From Planoprotostelium fungivorum (lineage: Eukaryota > Evosea > Variosea > Cavosteliida > Cavosteliaceae), in contig MDYQ01000143.1 in assembly GCA_003024175.1 (NCBI GenBank), positions 1-64,000 of the forward strand: a stretch of DNA of 64,000 nt. The letters run 5' to 3'. The notes under the pieces are model-generated. The model saw only the letters and a list, made by a program, of their open reading frames with translations. It made no database searches and was not told the DNA's origin. A program made the position numbers and the translations under genes. The stretch's first letter is position 1. The number at the start of each line of letters is the position of its first letter. Shown piece by piece: positions 44,665-55,510 of the stretch.

Positions 44665-47600
44665 ATGAGCGGACACAAGAGGAGCGGAAGCACGACTAGT
44701 CACCGGAGGACGCTCAGCAATGCGAGCTCGAAATCAGGCGCGTCCGGCAGAGAGACATTGCAGTCATCTGCATCTTCCACGAACTCGGCGACGGTGTATA
44801 TGAAGGAGGACTTTTCGTCTACGTCATTTGATGCCAACAAATGTGAGTGGCATGTTAGTGTCTATAGGATGCAAAATCATGTCGCCTGAATGGAACTCTC
44901 ATCTCGATCTCGCTGTGTGATATTTCGATAATACGCATGGATATGATGCCTTACAAGTTTGTCACCTTCCTCACATATCGCTTTAGACATTACCGAGGGA
45001 TTCGTCGGTCAGACTGTCGAGAGGATGAAAGACGTCAACAAAGTCCTCATCCAACGAAGAGATGAAGCAGCCAATGAACTCAAGACCAATGTGTATCAGA
45101 ACTACCCAAAGTTCATCAATGCCTCCAAAGAGATTTCGAGTGAACAAACTCTCTTCATCTCCTTCTCATCCATCATCAGATCTTGAGATCGAGATGTTGG
45201 AGTTGAGGAACATGCTGACACAGAACAACTCGACCATGAAGGGACTGTCTCAGTATTCAGTCAACATCACAGAAGCTGGTGCAGTTCCGGGTAGAAGAAG
45301 GAAGATGTCCGACGTGTCGATGCATGTGAAGAATGATGTCATCTGGTTGCTGCAGCTTCCAGAGAAGTTAGACGTCGCCATCGCTCTGCGACAGTTTGAA
45401 CATGCGGTATCACTCATCGGACAGGTGTGCTTACCTTAGAGATGTGTGAGTCACGTTCGACAGGTGGCTCCTCTGATGGAGAGAAACGTGGCACTCGAGG
45501 TGATGATCCATCTCATCCCGATCGTGATCGCATCCGTCATCACCATCATCCATCATCTCATCGATTCCATCTGCGATCACTCTCCCATTTCATCTTCCAC
45601 ATCAATCATTCTCCACCATCATCTTCCCTGCACATTCCAACGAACATCATCAGGTGCTGGCGGCGACCACGCTCAACCTGAAGAACGACGTCCAGCAGCG
45701 CATCGCCCGATTGATCGAGATCTTACTGCAAGATCTCTCCAATGGTCACATCCGATCGTCTGAATCTAGAAACATCATAGGACTCCTCTTACGCCTCGGT
45801 ATGTCAGACAAGGCCAGGGAAGTGTACTTGGAAACAAGATCGAGACAGATCGAGAAGGAGATCAAGTGAGAAGAAGAAGTAGAAGAGACGTGACAGAGAC
45901 AGGAAGATGCAGCTGGAGGGAGATTTGACCTTGTACGTAAGTGAACTGGCCAGATTGGTTTTCTCTTATCTCAATACGACCTGCGATGACTTTCGGAGTT
46001 CTTTCACTGAGCCAGAGATGTCGTCGGGTGAGACTTTTATTTCGATTTTATTCTTCTTTCGGCTGAACGAATTTTGAGGCTTCATGGTGTGGGCCATCGT
46101 TGAATTGGAGAAATTCGGAACCATCTTCAGGAATCAAGTTTTGAACCACTCGGATGATTATGCCACCATGGGAAAATGTCTCGAAATCGCCATCATGCAC
46201 TGCTCTCTGGTGAGATCGTCGATCTACAACCTGCCGACTCACGTACTATAGCTGGAGAGTAAGGGTATCTCCCTCTCTTTTGTACTGAGGCAGATGTTTT
46301 ATCCTGATCTGATCGATACGATGAGGAGTTATCACGAGAGTGTACAGAACAATCTGCAGAACCAGATTGCCAGTGAGAAATGGGTTTCTACTAAATTGGC
46401 TGAGCCAACGAAATCGCAGCAGGTGAGAGGAGATGTTTATTGCACATTCTATCACATACTGTAAGACGAATGCTCATGGTGTGAGTAGAAGGCGAGGTTC
46501 GTTATGTATCGTCCCGGGTCAAGAGAGGCCTTAGATCTTATTTCACCAAAGCAGACATCCCCTCCGGCCAATCGACCTGTGAAGGTGGCGAAGGATCATC
46601 ACATCACACCGTCGCATCACCATCACCATCGATCGACATCACGATCATGATGTCATCACCATACATCACATCGAGTTCTATCATCGTATCCTACGCGTGA
46701 TGTTGACAATCGAACAGGATAGAAAGAATGTAATCCATGGGAACAAGAACGCAGCGAATGGAAAGAAAGAAGAGGCGACACCAGCTCCCACACCCATTCA
46801 CCTGACAGAGAGCTGCAAGTACCTCTACAACGCATCACAAGCCTTCGTGGAAGGAATATTACACATCGTTACGCTGGAGGTGACCGTCTACATCGATGTA
46901 GTCTGACGTAACACAGCTGATGGACAGCCTGACACCTCTATTCACTTCCCTCTTTGAGAAATACATGCAGCAGTTACAGTCTGTCTTTTCGAAGAAGAGT
47001 GAGAGAAAGATATTGAAACCGTTTTGAACCATTTACAGATGTAAATCTGACGGACAATCAAAGTATAGCCATATTAGCCAACAATTACAACGTGGCTCAC
47101 GAGCTGGTGCCCAGACTGACCGCCAACGTGGAGGTATGATCACGTGACCAACCCCACCTAACGAATGTACAGGAGAAATTGGGGAGAAATCTGGGAGAAT
47201 TCGAAAAGTTGACACAGAATCTGACAAAGATGGAAAACAACATGCAGAGAACGTTCACCGCGAGGAAAGCAGAAGGAATTGTTCGTGTACAGATGGACTG
47301 GTATTCGAAGAACAAGTGAGTCCATCTACACAGTTGTAGATGGAAGTTGATGGACATCAGATATTCTTCAGATAAAATCGAGACGAGCGCCCTGCCCTCG
47401 GCAAAATTCATCGGGGTGAGTTGGGCTCGTTGTAGATGGATAATGATATCAGGTCTTTTCTTCTCTTTCTGTCATCGCTGCGACGATTCGGAACACGATT
47501 GGTGTGAAGACGAACGTGATCATCCTGAAGATGATATTTGATGATGTGGCCGAGAGGATGAATTCAGGTCGGTCTACACGTGAATACCATTACAATCATC

Positions 47601-48066
47601 CTCATCATCCATCACATCTCATCTAGATGAGATGTCATTAATGACATCTCATCACGCACGGACACATGATGATGTGATGGAGGTCTGATGATGAGACAGC
47701 TGATTTCTGGGAGTTGGTCGAATTGAGAGAGGGAGGACTGCAACAATTAGTCTTAGACGTTCGATTTTTCATCGAAGCTGCAGGAGAATTCTTATCTTCC
47801 TCCTCGAAGAAGGTGAGAACATGCCGAACGTAAAGATTGAAACGACACAGACGATGAATGACATCGTGGACACAGCTGTTTTACAGTATTGTAAGAAGGC
47901 AGACATCGAGTTAGACCAAATGGAAGATGCCATCAAGGTGGACGAGATATTCTTTCATCGAAGAAGGAGGAAAGGATGAACTGATGAGATACAGCCTGAC
48001 GAGTGGTTCGCCTCGAGAGTGAGATCGGCCATGGTCAAGAATGGAAAGGATATAAAACTGAGCTGA
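44665..48066 (+). CDS. EXOC8: Exocyst subunit EXO84 (EXOC8), lacking the PH domain
   Basis: Subunit of the exocyst vesicle-tethering complex at the plasma membrane. The Ser-rich start MSGHKRSGSTTSHRRTL is followed by the family coiled coil LKTNVYQNYPKFINASKEIS and DLEIEMLELRNMLTQNNS (human: LKRNVYQNYRQFIETAREIS). The cullin-repeat part begins WLLQLPEKLDVAIALRQFEH (human: WIQELPEDLDVCIAQRDFEG). It continues with RLGMSDKAREVYLETRS, SAFMVWAIVELEKFG and SLSFVLRQMFYPDLIDTM. In vertebrates a PH domain lies between the coil and LPEDLDV. Here only about 30 residues separate them, so it is absent. Four introns carry the introner motif (46210-46251, 46880-46916, near 47322, near 47424). Confidence 0.9.
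46210..46251 (+). repeat. Introner-like intron, CTGCC subfamily (EXO84)
   Basis: A 42 nt intron with GATCTACAACCTGCC at 46221-46235 and acceptor TATAG. The CTGCC variant also occurs in MAN-A (20965-20982) and DMC1 (56109-56124). Confidence 0.8.
46880..46916 (+). repeat. Introner-like intron, TCTGACG subfamily (EXO84)
   Basis: A 37 nt intron containing GTCTACATCGATGTAGTCTG then ACGTAACACAG. It shares a 26-base block (one or two differences) with the alpha-mannosidase B intron at 42143-42180. Confidence 0.85.
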
Positions 48067-48293
48067 CAGTTTGTGCATTTATAGTTGTCGGCCATGACAT
48101 CGCATTTTGAGCCTCCTTCGTATTCCATTCTCTCTCTTCCCCTTATTACAAACACAGTTGAAATCATCTTCTGCTTGCGATTAGAGATGCCCAAAACACG
48201 TCTTTTAAATGTACCAAATTCCAGGAAAAAATAATCTACAACGGTTCTCAACGGATCGCCAGACCAAAAAAGAATCGAGATCGATTGGGTATC

Positions 48294-51200
48294 ATGGTGG
48301 GAAGAAAGAGGAAGGGAGAAGAGGACAACACCTCCAGGAAAGTATCTCGTCGTTCCAATGATGATCCCGATGATGAACAAGATTCACCTTTAATGAACGG
48401 CGCCATCAACAAGAAGAGCGACAAGCAAGAAGCCCTCATGGGTATCTTGGAGGAAATCGTTCTGATCAATTTCATGTGTCACAAGAATCTCTCCCTCACC
48501 TTCGGACCCTGTGCTAACTTTGTTGTCGGTCAGAACGGAAGTGGGTCTTTTCATTCAACAGAGTCTCTCTCCATCATGTTCCCCATAGACATTCCACATC
48601 TGACACCTTTTAGGTGGAAAGAGTGCGGTCTTGGTCGGTTTGACGGTTGGACTCGGTGCAAAAGCTGGTGTGACGAACAGAGGAAGTAAGATCACAGATC
48701 TCATCCGTTCCGGCTGTAATGCAGCGACCGTCAGTATACGTCTGCGCAACAGAGGAACAGAAGCGTATCGACACGATGCCTATGGAGATTCCATCACGAT
48801 CGAGAGTGAGACGTCGCATCACTTACTCCACATCCATCTGATGAGACATCGATAGGAAAGATCAAAAAGGAAGGATCGTCAACGTACGCACTCAAGAGTG
48901 CCTCTTCGAAAACTGTCTCGAAGGCGAGCACTGAATTACACAACATCTTGGACCACTTCAACATCCAAGTGAGAAATCAAAATCATTTCTTCCTCCACAA
49001 GAAAGAGAAGAAGAGACTCATCCCTGTAGGTGTCTAATCCTTGTTCCATTCTCATGCAAGACACTTCGCGTGAATTCCTCAACAACGCCACGTCAAAGGA
49101 CAAGTACAAGGTGAATCTCTTCCTTCCTTCTCGATCTCAACTTGTGTCAGTTTTTTCTCATGGCCACACAATTGGATGCCATGGAGAAGGATTTCGAGAT
49201 CGTCGGCTCCAATCTCTCTTCGATGAAGTGAGGACATCTTCTCTTATTCCATTCGACGTGTTGACATCACGCGATCTGAATGCAACAGGGACTCTCTGAA
49301 GAGGAAGAGAGGCATATTGGGGGACATGAACGCAAAGGTGGAAGAATTGAGAGAAGAGATGGAACAGCTCAATCAATTGACGAAGAAGGAAGATCACTTG
49401 CAGAACCTCAAGGACATGATGGCATGGGCTCACGTACAAGAACAGAGACAGGTCTGTCTGATTTTCAGTCTCCATCCGTTACCTGGTGACAAATATACAG
49501 TTGGTGGATACGTTAGAAACGCAAGTTCAGAACATTCAGAGCAATCGTGAGAAACTCGCCAGCGTTCTAGCCAAAATGGATGTGAGGTTTTATTCATTAC
49601 AAATGACTCAATCGTCAAGACTTTTTCTATCGAAATGTATCTTTCGAAACGAAAGGAATCAGAAGTGAATTGTTCATAGGAGCAAGAGAGTCAAGTGAAT
49701 CAAGAGATGACAGAAAGGAGCGGACAGCAGAAGACACTGAACGAGAGACTGAAAGCCTTGAAGGCAGAGCTGATGACACTTCAAGGCAGCAACTCCGAGG
49801 CCAAGAGAGAATACGATCGAGCTCGTGCAGAAGTGTCGCAGTGTGAGAAGGATATCGAAATGAAAGTCAGCCGAGTCAAGAGAATGGAGAAGCATCTTCA
49901 GAGTGCACAGGAGATAGCCAGCAGAGACAAGAGGTGAACGTCACTCTCTTCTTACGACTCTCTACATGTCTTCATATGACAATGAAATGGTCTCGTATTG
50001 AATGAGAGAACAGAGAAGAGAGACAGAAGAGAGAAGCAGCCATCGCCGAGAAGGAAGAGAAGATGGAGAACATCAAGAGAGAGATGGAGCAAGTGAAAGA
50101 GCAGATCTCCACCTTGGAACAAGAACAATCGAAATTCGACGAAGAATCGGATAACTTCAAGAGTGAGTCATCACCGTCTGGAGATTCCACGGAAAACTCA
50201 CGATTCCCAGGAAGAGAGAACGAGGTTCTAAAGACGAAGAGCCGAGTCGACTCCGAGGTGAAGGGTTTCATTCGAATGAAACTGACTCGTTGTAGATCAC
50301 TTCCCTCCGCCAGCAGAAGGAGAAGGGTAACAATTTGAACGCTTACGGTCCTGGTATACCCGAGTTGGTCAAATTACTGAGAGATAACCGCCACAAATTC
50401 AAGAAGCCCGTCATTGGACCCATTGGATCAGAATTACACTTGCTCAATGAACAATGGGGTGTCGTTGTAGAGGAGGTAAGGACGATCTATTTCACATCGT
50501 TTATTTCACATCTCATCCGATCGCGATGTGAACGTGATGCACTCGAACTTGACATCACGATGAACGATAGATGTGATGTACTGATGAGATCAGGTGTTGA
50601 AATCGATCATCGGTAGTTTCATCGTGGACAACGAAGTCCACGACGGCAAACTCTTCAAAGAATTTTGCAATCGATGCCGAGTGTGAGCCCCATCGACGAT
50701 GTCAAACTCATCACTCACCGATGTAGACAACCTCGTTACATCGTCTCCACCATCGAAGACAGACAATACGATTTACGTGCCTCTGAATTGCCCGATCCGC
50801 GTTACACGACTGTCCTCAGTGTCTTGAAGGCAAATCATCCTGCAGTCATCAACACGTGTATCGATCAGGCCAACGTGAGATTTCACGTGGAAATCGGAGA
50901 GTGACGCGTTGTAGATCGAGAGGAACATCATGATGAAAGAACGAAAAGATGCATCGAGAGTCATGTTTGACAACGGTCCCGTTCCACATCACGTCAAGTC
51001 TTGCTTCACACTCGATTTCAAGCAGCTCTACGTCAGGTGTCATACATCTACATCGTTGTAGATTGACATTTCTAGGAACGGCACGCAGGTGACGGTACCC
51101 TGGAAGGGCGAGCGAAGGTTCTTGGGTGTCAACGTGGATTCTCGCCTAGCGTAAGTCGAAATTTCAGACAATTTTCACCGTCCGTTCACTGAACGAACGC

Positions 51201-52773
51201 AGAGAGTGTGAAGCAGCAAGAGATCGAATCAGTCACGAAGTGAGGGGCATGTCCGGGGAGAAGAAGAAAGTGGAAGAGAACGTCAACGGTACGAGAGGTC
51301 AACTACAACGAGCCAGACGACAATTGCAAGCACAACAGCAGGCGGTCAACCCTCTTCAACGAGAGATCGATGAATTGAAGAATTACAAAGAACCTGCATC
51401 TGAAGAACAGACGTCAGTGGAAGACCTCAAACAAACTCTCGAGGTGGATATAACTCGTACGTAAATCGAAATATCGACAACTTTTAGTCATTGTACAAGT
51501 CCCTGGAGGAAGCGAAAGAGAGCAAAGAGAAGGCACAAGAGAATGCAAAAGAAGTGAAGCAGAAGCAAGCACCCTTCCATAGGCAGTTGCAAGAGAAGCA
51601 GCAGGAGATCGATAACATTGCAACGGATATCTCTTCTACTCAAGACAATGTGAATGACGTCAGCGCTCGTCTACAACAGCTCGTTCTAAAAAAAGCGAAA
51701 TCGAGCCGTGCAGCCTTGGAGATCGAGAGGGTGAGGCTATTTTTAGTACATGGGGCTGAAGAGAGTAGAACAGAGAACAAGTGGAGGAGAGCTTAGGAGA
51801 AGCTAGGCGGGAAGTCGAAAATCGCGTCGCGATCGCATCGCAGATCTGCCCCGAGGTGACATTTTCCCGCCAATCTTTGTCATTTACATTTCGACGAGGT
51901 ACCCGTCACACAATCATTGCAGGCCATCGAGAGAGAAATCCGACACGTTCAAGACGAGATCAACCGAGAGAAGAGAGGGAAGAGACAGCCTGAAGTCATC
52001 CGAAAACGATACAAAGAAGCAAATTTCAACTACCAGACCATCGTGAATCAAGTGAGTCTGACTGCTTCTACAACGTTGTAGATGGAAGAATGACTGGGGT
52101 AGGTGCAAAGTTTAGAAGGGCAGCAGAAAGACATGGAGAAGTGTCTGCAAGGAAGATTGGCCAAGTGGCAGAGCTTCAGAAAATCGTTGGCCATGCGAAC
52201 GGGAATGTTATTCAATTATTACCTCACTCAGAAGGGTTACTCAGGTGATTCATCCATCTACAACGTTGTAGATTGACGTGACCACAGGCTCTCTCAAGTG
52301 GGACCACGAGGGTAAGAAATTAGACATCCGTGTCGAATTGGACAAGGACAGACCACGACAGCAGCAGGCCACTCAAGACACCAGGTGACGACCCCATCTA
52401 CAACCCGCCACTCCCCCCTCACCCCCACACAGGGCTTTATCCGGTGGTGAGCGCAGTTACTCCACCGTGTCCCTCCTCTTAGCTCTCTGGGAGGCCATGG
52501 AGTGCCCGTTTCGAGCGATGGACGAGTTCGATGTCTTTATGGATGCGATGAATCGTGATCTGTCCATCAAGTTGTTGATTGATGCCTCGAAGGAGCAGCT
52601 GGACAGACAGTTCATCTTCATCACCCCCCATGACTTCAGGTGAGAAGAAGAGAGGATTGGAAGTGACGTTCGGCAGTACGGTGACGGGCAGCCACGTTCG
52701 GATACATCGCATGATACCGCCTGAGAGGGGGCAGACGACACTCAACTTCTCGCAGTCGCAGTCGCAGGCTTAG
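48294..52773 (+). CDS. SMC6: SMC6, structural maintenance of chromosomes protein 6
   Basis: ATPase of the SMC5/6 DNA-repair complex. A basic head, MVGRKRKGEEDNTSRK, leads to IVLINFMCHKNLSLTFGP (NFMCH is diagnostic of SMC6). Walker A VVGQNGSG/GKSAV is split by an intron, followed by GAKAGVTNRGSKITDLI and SIRLRNRGTEAYRHDAYGDS. Long coiled coils (49300-50300 and 51200-52150) flank the hinge/head joint containing GVNVDSRLA. The C-terminal signature is RALSGGERSYSTVSLLLALW and CPFRAMDEFDVFMDAMNRDL. It ends RGQTTLNFSQSQSQA, with TLNF like a PIP-type end. Six introns carry the introner motif, three of them bare palindromes (51037-51075, 52052-52102, 52245-52287). Confidence 0.95.
50258..50295 (+). 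repeat. Introner-like intron, right-end type (SMC6)
   Basis: A 38 nt intron containing the palindrome TTCATTCGAATGAA followed by ACTGACTCGTTGTAG. The splice falls after TGTAG, and the exon begins ATC, so the motif crosses the junction. Confidence 0.85.
50875..50914 (+). repeat. Introner-like intron, right-end type (SMC6)
   Basis: A 40 nt intron ending GACGCGTTGTAG, with exon resuming ATCGAG. Again the repeat supplies the acceptor. Confidence 0.8.
51037..51075 (+). repeat. Introner-like intron, collapsed palindrome (SMC6)
   Basis: A 39 nt intron with CATCTACATCGTTGTAGATT as its core. Arms are 10 bp with one mismatch. Confidence 0.8.
52052..52102 (+). repeat. Introner-like intron, collapsed palindrome (SMC6)
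   Basis: A 51 nt intron with TTCTACAACGTTGTAGATGG as its core, and acceptor GGGGTAG downstream. Confidence 0.85.
52245..52287 (+). repeat. Introner-like intron, collapsed palindrome (SMC6)
   Basis: A 43 nt intron whose centre is CCATCTACAACGTTGTAGAT, a 10+10 bp perfect palindrome with no spacer, followed by TGACGTGACCACAG. Confidence 0.85.
52385..52432 (+). repeat. Introner-like intron, CCCGCCAC subfamily (SMC6)
   Basis: A 48 nt intron, GTGACGAC then CCATCTACAACCCGCCACTC, then a C-rich run and CACAG. Confidence 0.85.
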
Positions 52774-52968
52774 AGGAGGATAGATTTTTGTAATGTTTTG
52801 TTCGTCTTCTCTGTCGTGAACATCATTGGGAGAGTGCGGTCGATCAGCTAGAACGGTGATGCGCTAAAGACCAAAAATATATATCGTTTGTAGATTCAGA
52901 ACGATATACTACAGAGGAGGTGTAAAGTTCGTGATCATCAGCAAGCAAGAAAGATACAACGGTCGTCA

Positions 52969-53931
52969 ATGTTTGGATGCATTGTTGCTGGCAGAATAGT
53001 TCAAACAGCTCCACAACAGGTGTGACGTCATCATCATCGTGATCTGTCTGAGAAGAAATCATCCATCCACCTCTAACTTCTTCAATGCAATCCGTGACAG
53101 CTGAATCATCCACAGGTATCAGATTCTAAATACCTTTTCCTCTTAGAAAATGGAAATACCATCAATCATCTGGTGGTCTTCTTAACTGGCACCACACCTC
53201 TTCCGGCTGGCTTTGGCGCCGGTATTTATTTCGGTTGGCCACCGTACACGGATTGGAGGTTTTTGGGCTACATGTCCAACGAGAAGCCCAGCATCGTCTT
53301 CAAGGTTCGTCCAGTGTAGCGATCCATTTCATCACATATAACGAACACCATCTGACTCAAATCAGGTCGGAGGAAATTCTTCAGGTCCACAGACAACAGT
53401 TGTCGCTGGAGGTGTCGTCGAAGTGAGTCCTCTCTCCATCCTTTCATCTCATCACATCTCATATCTAATGTGTACATTAGGTAGACATGGGAACAGCAGA
53501 ACCCAACGTCGTCGTTCAATTGGGCATCTCCATCGAGCCACTCGCCCAACTCGAGATGCAAGATCAACAGAAGAAGGCATCGAGTCGTCCAGCCCCAGCA
53601 CCCACCGATGCACTGGTGGCCGGGGGCTCTTTAGTCCTCACACCACAAGAAGTCGTTAAATTCGTGCAGAGGACTCTTAAGCACATGCAGGAGTATGTCA
53701 TGTCTTTCTCGGTCAGACCTGCCGGAGGTGAAAGATGATCGCGATGGAGGTGATGCTGAAGAGGTGCAGCGATCGTAGAGAGCATCCCAACGGAAGTCTT
53801 TGTCAAGTGGTTCCAAAATTATTCTGCAAAGGTGAAGAACCATCCATCGTGTCGTTGTGAACGGGACATCTCGTGTTGATGATGAACAGTTACAAAAGGA
53901 TCCAACGTTTTGGAAGAACGAGCCTGAATAA
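52969..53931 (+). CDS. HIKESHI: Hikeshi (OPI10 family) HSP70 nuclear import carrier
   Basis: Carrier that imports HSP70 into the nucleus under heat stress. Exon 1 codes MFGCIVAGRIVQTAPQQ, almost the invariant Hikeshi start. It is followed by SDSKYLFLLENGNTINHL and VVFLTGTTPLPAGFGAGIYF, WRFLGYMSNEKPSIVFK, VVVQLGISIEPLAQ, VKFVQRTLKHMQEYVMSFSV, IPTEVFVKWFQNYSAKL and LQKDPTFWKNEPE. Six exons total about 200 residues, normal for the family. Introns are about 50-110 nt and carry no introner motif. The stop TAA lies inside AATAAA at 53927-53932. Confidence 0.95.
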
Positions 53932-54166
53932 AGTGTAGAAATGTGATGGCCTCTCTACTCATGATCGCACATCCAATTTATTTCAACGGCATCGTAGTGC
54001 GAAACCAATCATCGCCAAGAGCAATCACAATTCGAATACGAAGGAGGCTTGAATAGAGCCATTGTCAGTGGGATGCACGATGTAAGACGTGCTGAAGAGA
54101 CTATCGTGCAGTGTAATCCTGTTGTAGTTCCATTTGTTTGACATCACACCGCACACACATCGCACG

Positions 54167-55463
54167 ATGGTCCTCGCAGCTGTTGGTCAGTTTCGTGCGA
54201 CGATTCAAGTGTTAGCCAATGCAGAGTCTTGTCTCAATATTATCCATAGAGCGTCCAAGTGAGGTCGCATCACCATCCCTTCTCACATGTGATCACAGGG
54301 CAGGTGCGAAAGTGGGCCATCATCAATTTTGAAACGACTGATCGTGTTATAGACTGTATTTCTTCCAGAGGCCAGCGACTTCATCGGCTTGAACGTCAGT
54401 GAGAGCGATTCAGCCGTGATTGACGTCATTTCAGGCTGAAGAAGGTCTTAAGACGGCTCGCAATGAGACACCCCAGTTCGTCAAGATGATTCGAGATGCA
54501 GCGGCCCTCTCCAAGATCGAGGTGGGAGAGCTTCTCGCTGGAAGAGATTGATGTAAGGTAGGTCAGTGTTGGAATCCACTCACCTTTCCATCTAAATAAT
54601 GATGCAACCGTTACACCGACAAAGACGACCAACACTTGTCTCTTCATTTCCTCCGATGGAGAGGTGAATCGATGACATCATCAGCCGCGATACCGATCAT
54701 TGCAGATCGTACAACAGTATCACAAATTGCATCTCTTCGATGTTTTCGTAGAGGGCAGTCCAATCTATCACGAGAGCAAGGGAGTCCAAAAGGGCTCCAG
54801 CTTCTTGAAACCATTCGACACATCCATCGGTCGCCTGGGCATGAACATCTGTTACGATGTGATCCATCTCCATCGTCTCCCTCTCATCTCTACATCAGGT
54901 GCGATTTCCCGAGATGGCCTTGAAGTTGAGAAGAGAAGGAGCCGAGATACTGCAATATCCATCCGCCTTCACGCTCAGAACGGGGGCAGCCCACTGGTGA
55001 AGAATCGACTATCTACAATGCCACGTGTTGAATCAAGCAGGGAATTATTGTTGAGAGCGAGGGCAGTCGATACACAGTGCTATGTCATGGCGGCAGCTCA
55101 AGGTGGGAAGAACATGAGACGAAATGAGATGACGGATCAACAAGTTGGAAAACACGACGAAGAGGGAAGGAGAGCTTCGTATGGACACGCCATGATCGTA
55201 GATCCTTGGGGTGATCTCTTCTATGAAGAAACGATTCCACATCGAGACGATGATGATGCATCTTCCATCGTGTCACACGAAGCACATCGAATTTGAATTC
55301 TTCCACAAAATTGAAGAGAGCAGGATCAATCGTGGCACAGTGTTCCGATATGTCAACGGAGCCGAGTTTCTGCCTGGCCGACGTCGATCTACAATCATTA
55401 CGTCAAGTGAGACAGTCCATGCCCCTGTGGGATCAGAGGAGAGAAGACGTCTTTCCCTCGTAG
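54167..55463 (+). CDS. NIT1: NIT1 nitrilase-family deaminated glutathione amidase
   Basis: Repair amidase hydrolysing deaminated glutathione. The start MVLAAVGQFRATIQVLANAE leads to VFLPEASDFIGL, containing the catalytic Glu. Next come TVTPTKTTNTCLFISSDGE, QYHKLHLFDVFVEG (catalytic Lys) and RLGMNICYDV with RFPEMALKLRREGAEIL (catalytic Cys). Then follow YPSAFTLRTGAAHWE, LLRARAVDTQCYVMAAAQGG and RRASYGHAMIVDPWG. The final exon reads SFCLADVDLQSLRQVRQSMP and WDQRREDVFPS, matching the human LCLARIDLNYLRQLR end. There are about nine exons. An intron near 55010 carries a weak motif variant (TATCTACAATGCCAC). The gene is convergent with DMC1, 47 bases apart. Confidence 0.92.
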
Positions 55464-55475
55464 AAGGTCGATCGA

Positions 55476-55491
55476 AATAAAATGATTTATT
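55476..55491. terminator. Overlapping bidirectional poly(A) signals, NIT1/DMC1
   Basis: AATAAA on the plus strand at 55476-55481 and AATAAA on the minus strand (TTTATT at 55486-55491) lie within 16 bases between the two convergent stop codons (55463 and 55511). Confidence 0.7.
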
Positions 55492-55510
55492 CTATTTTAC
55501 GGAATATCGA

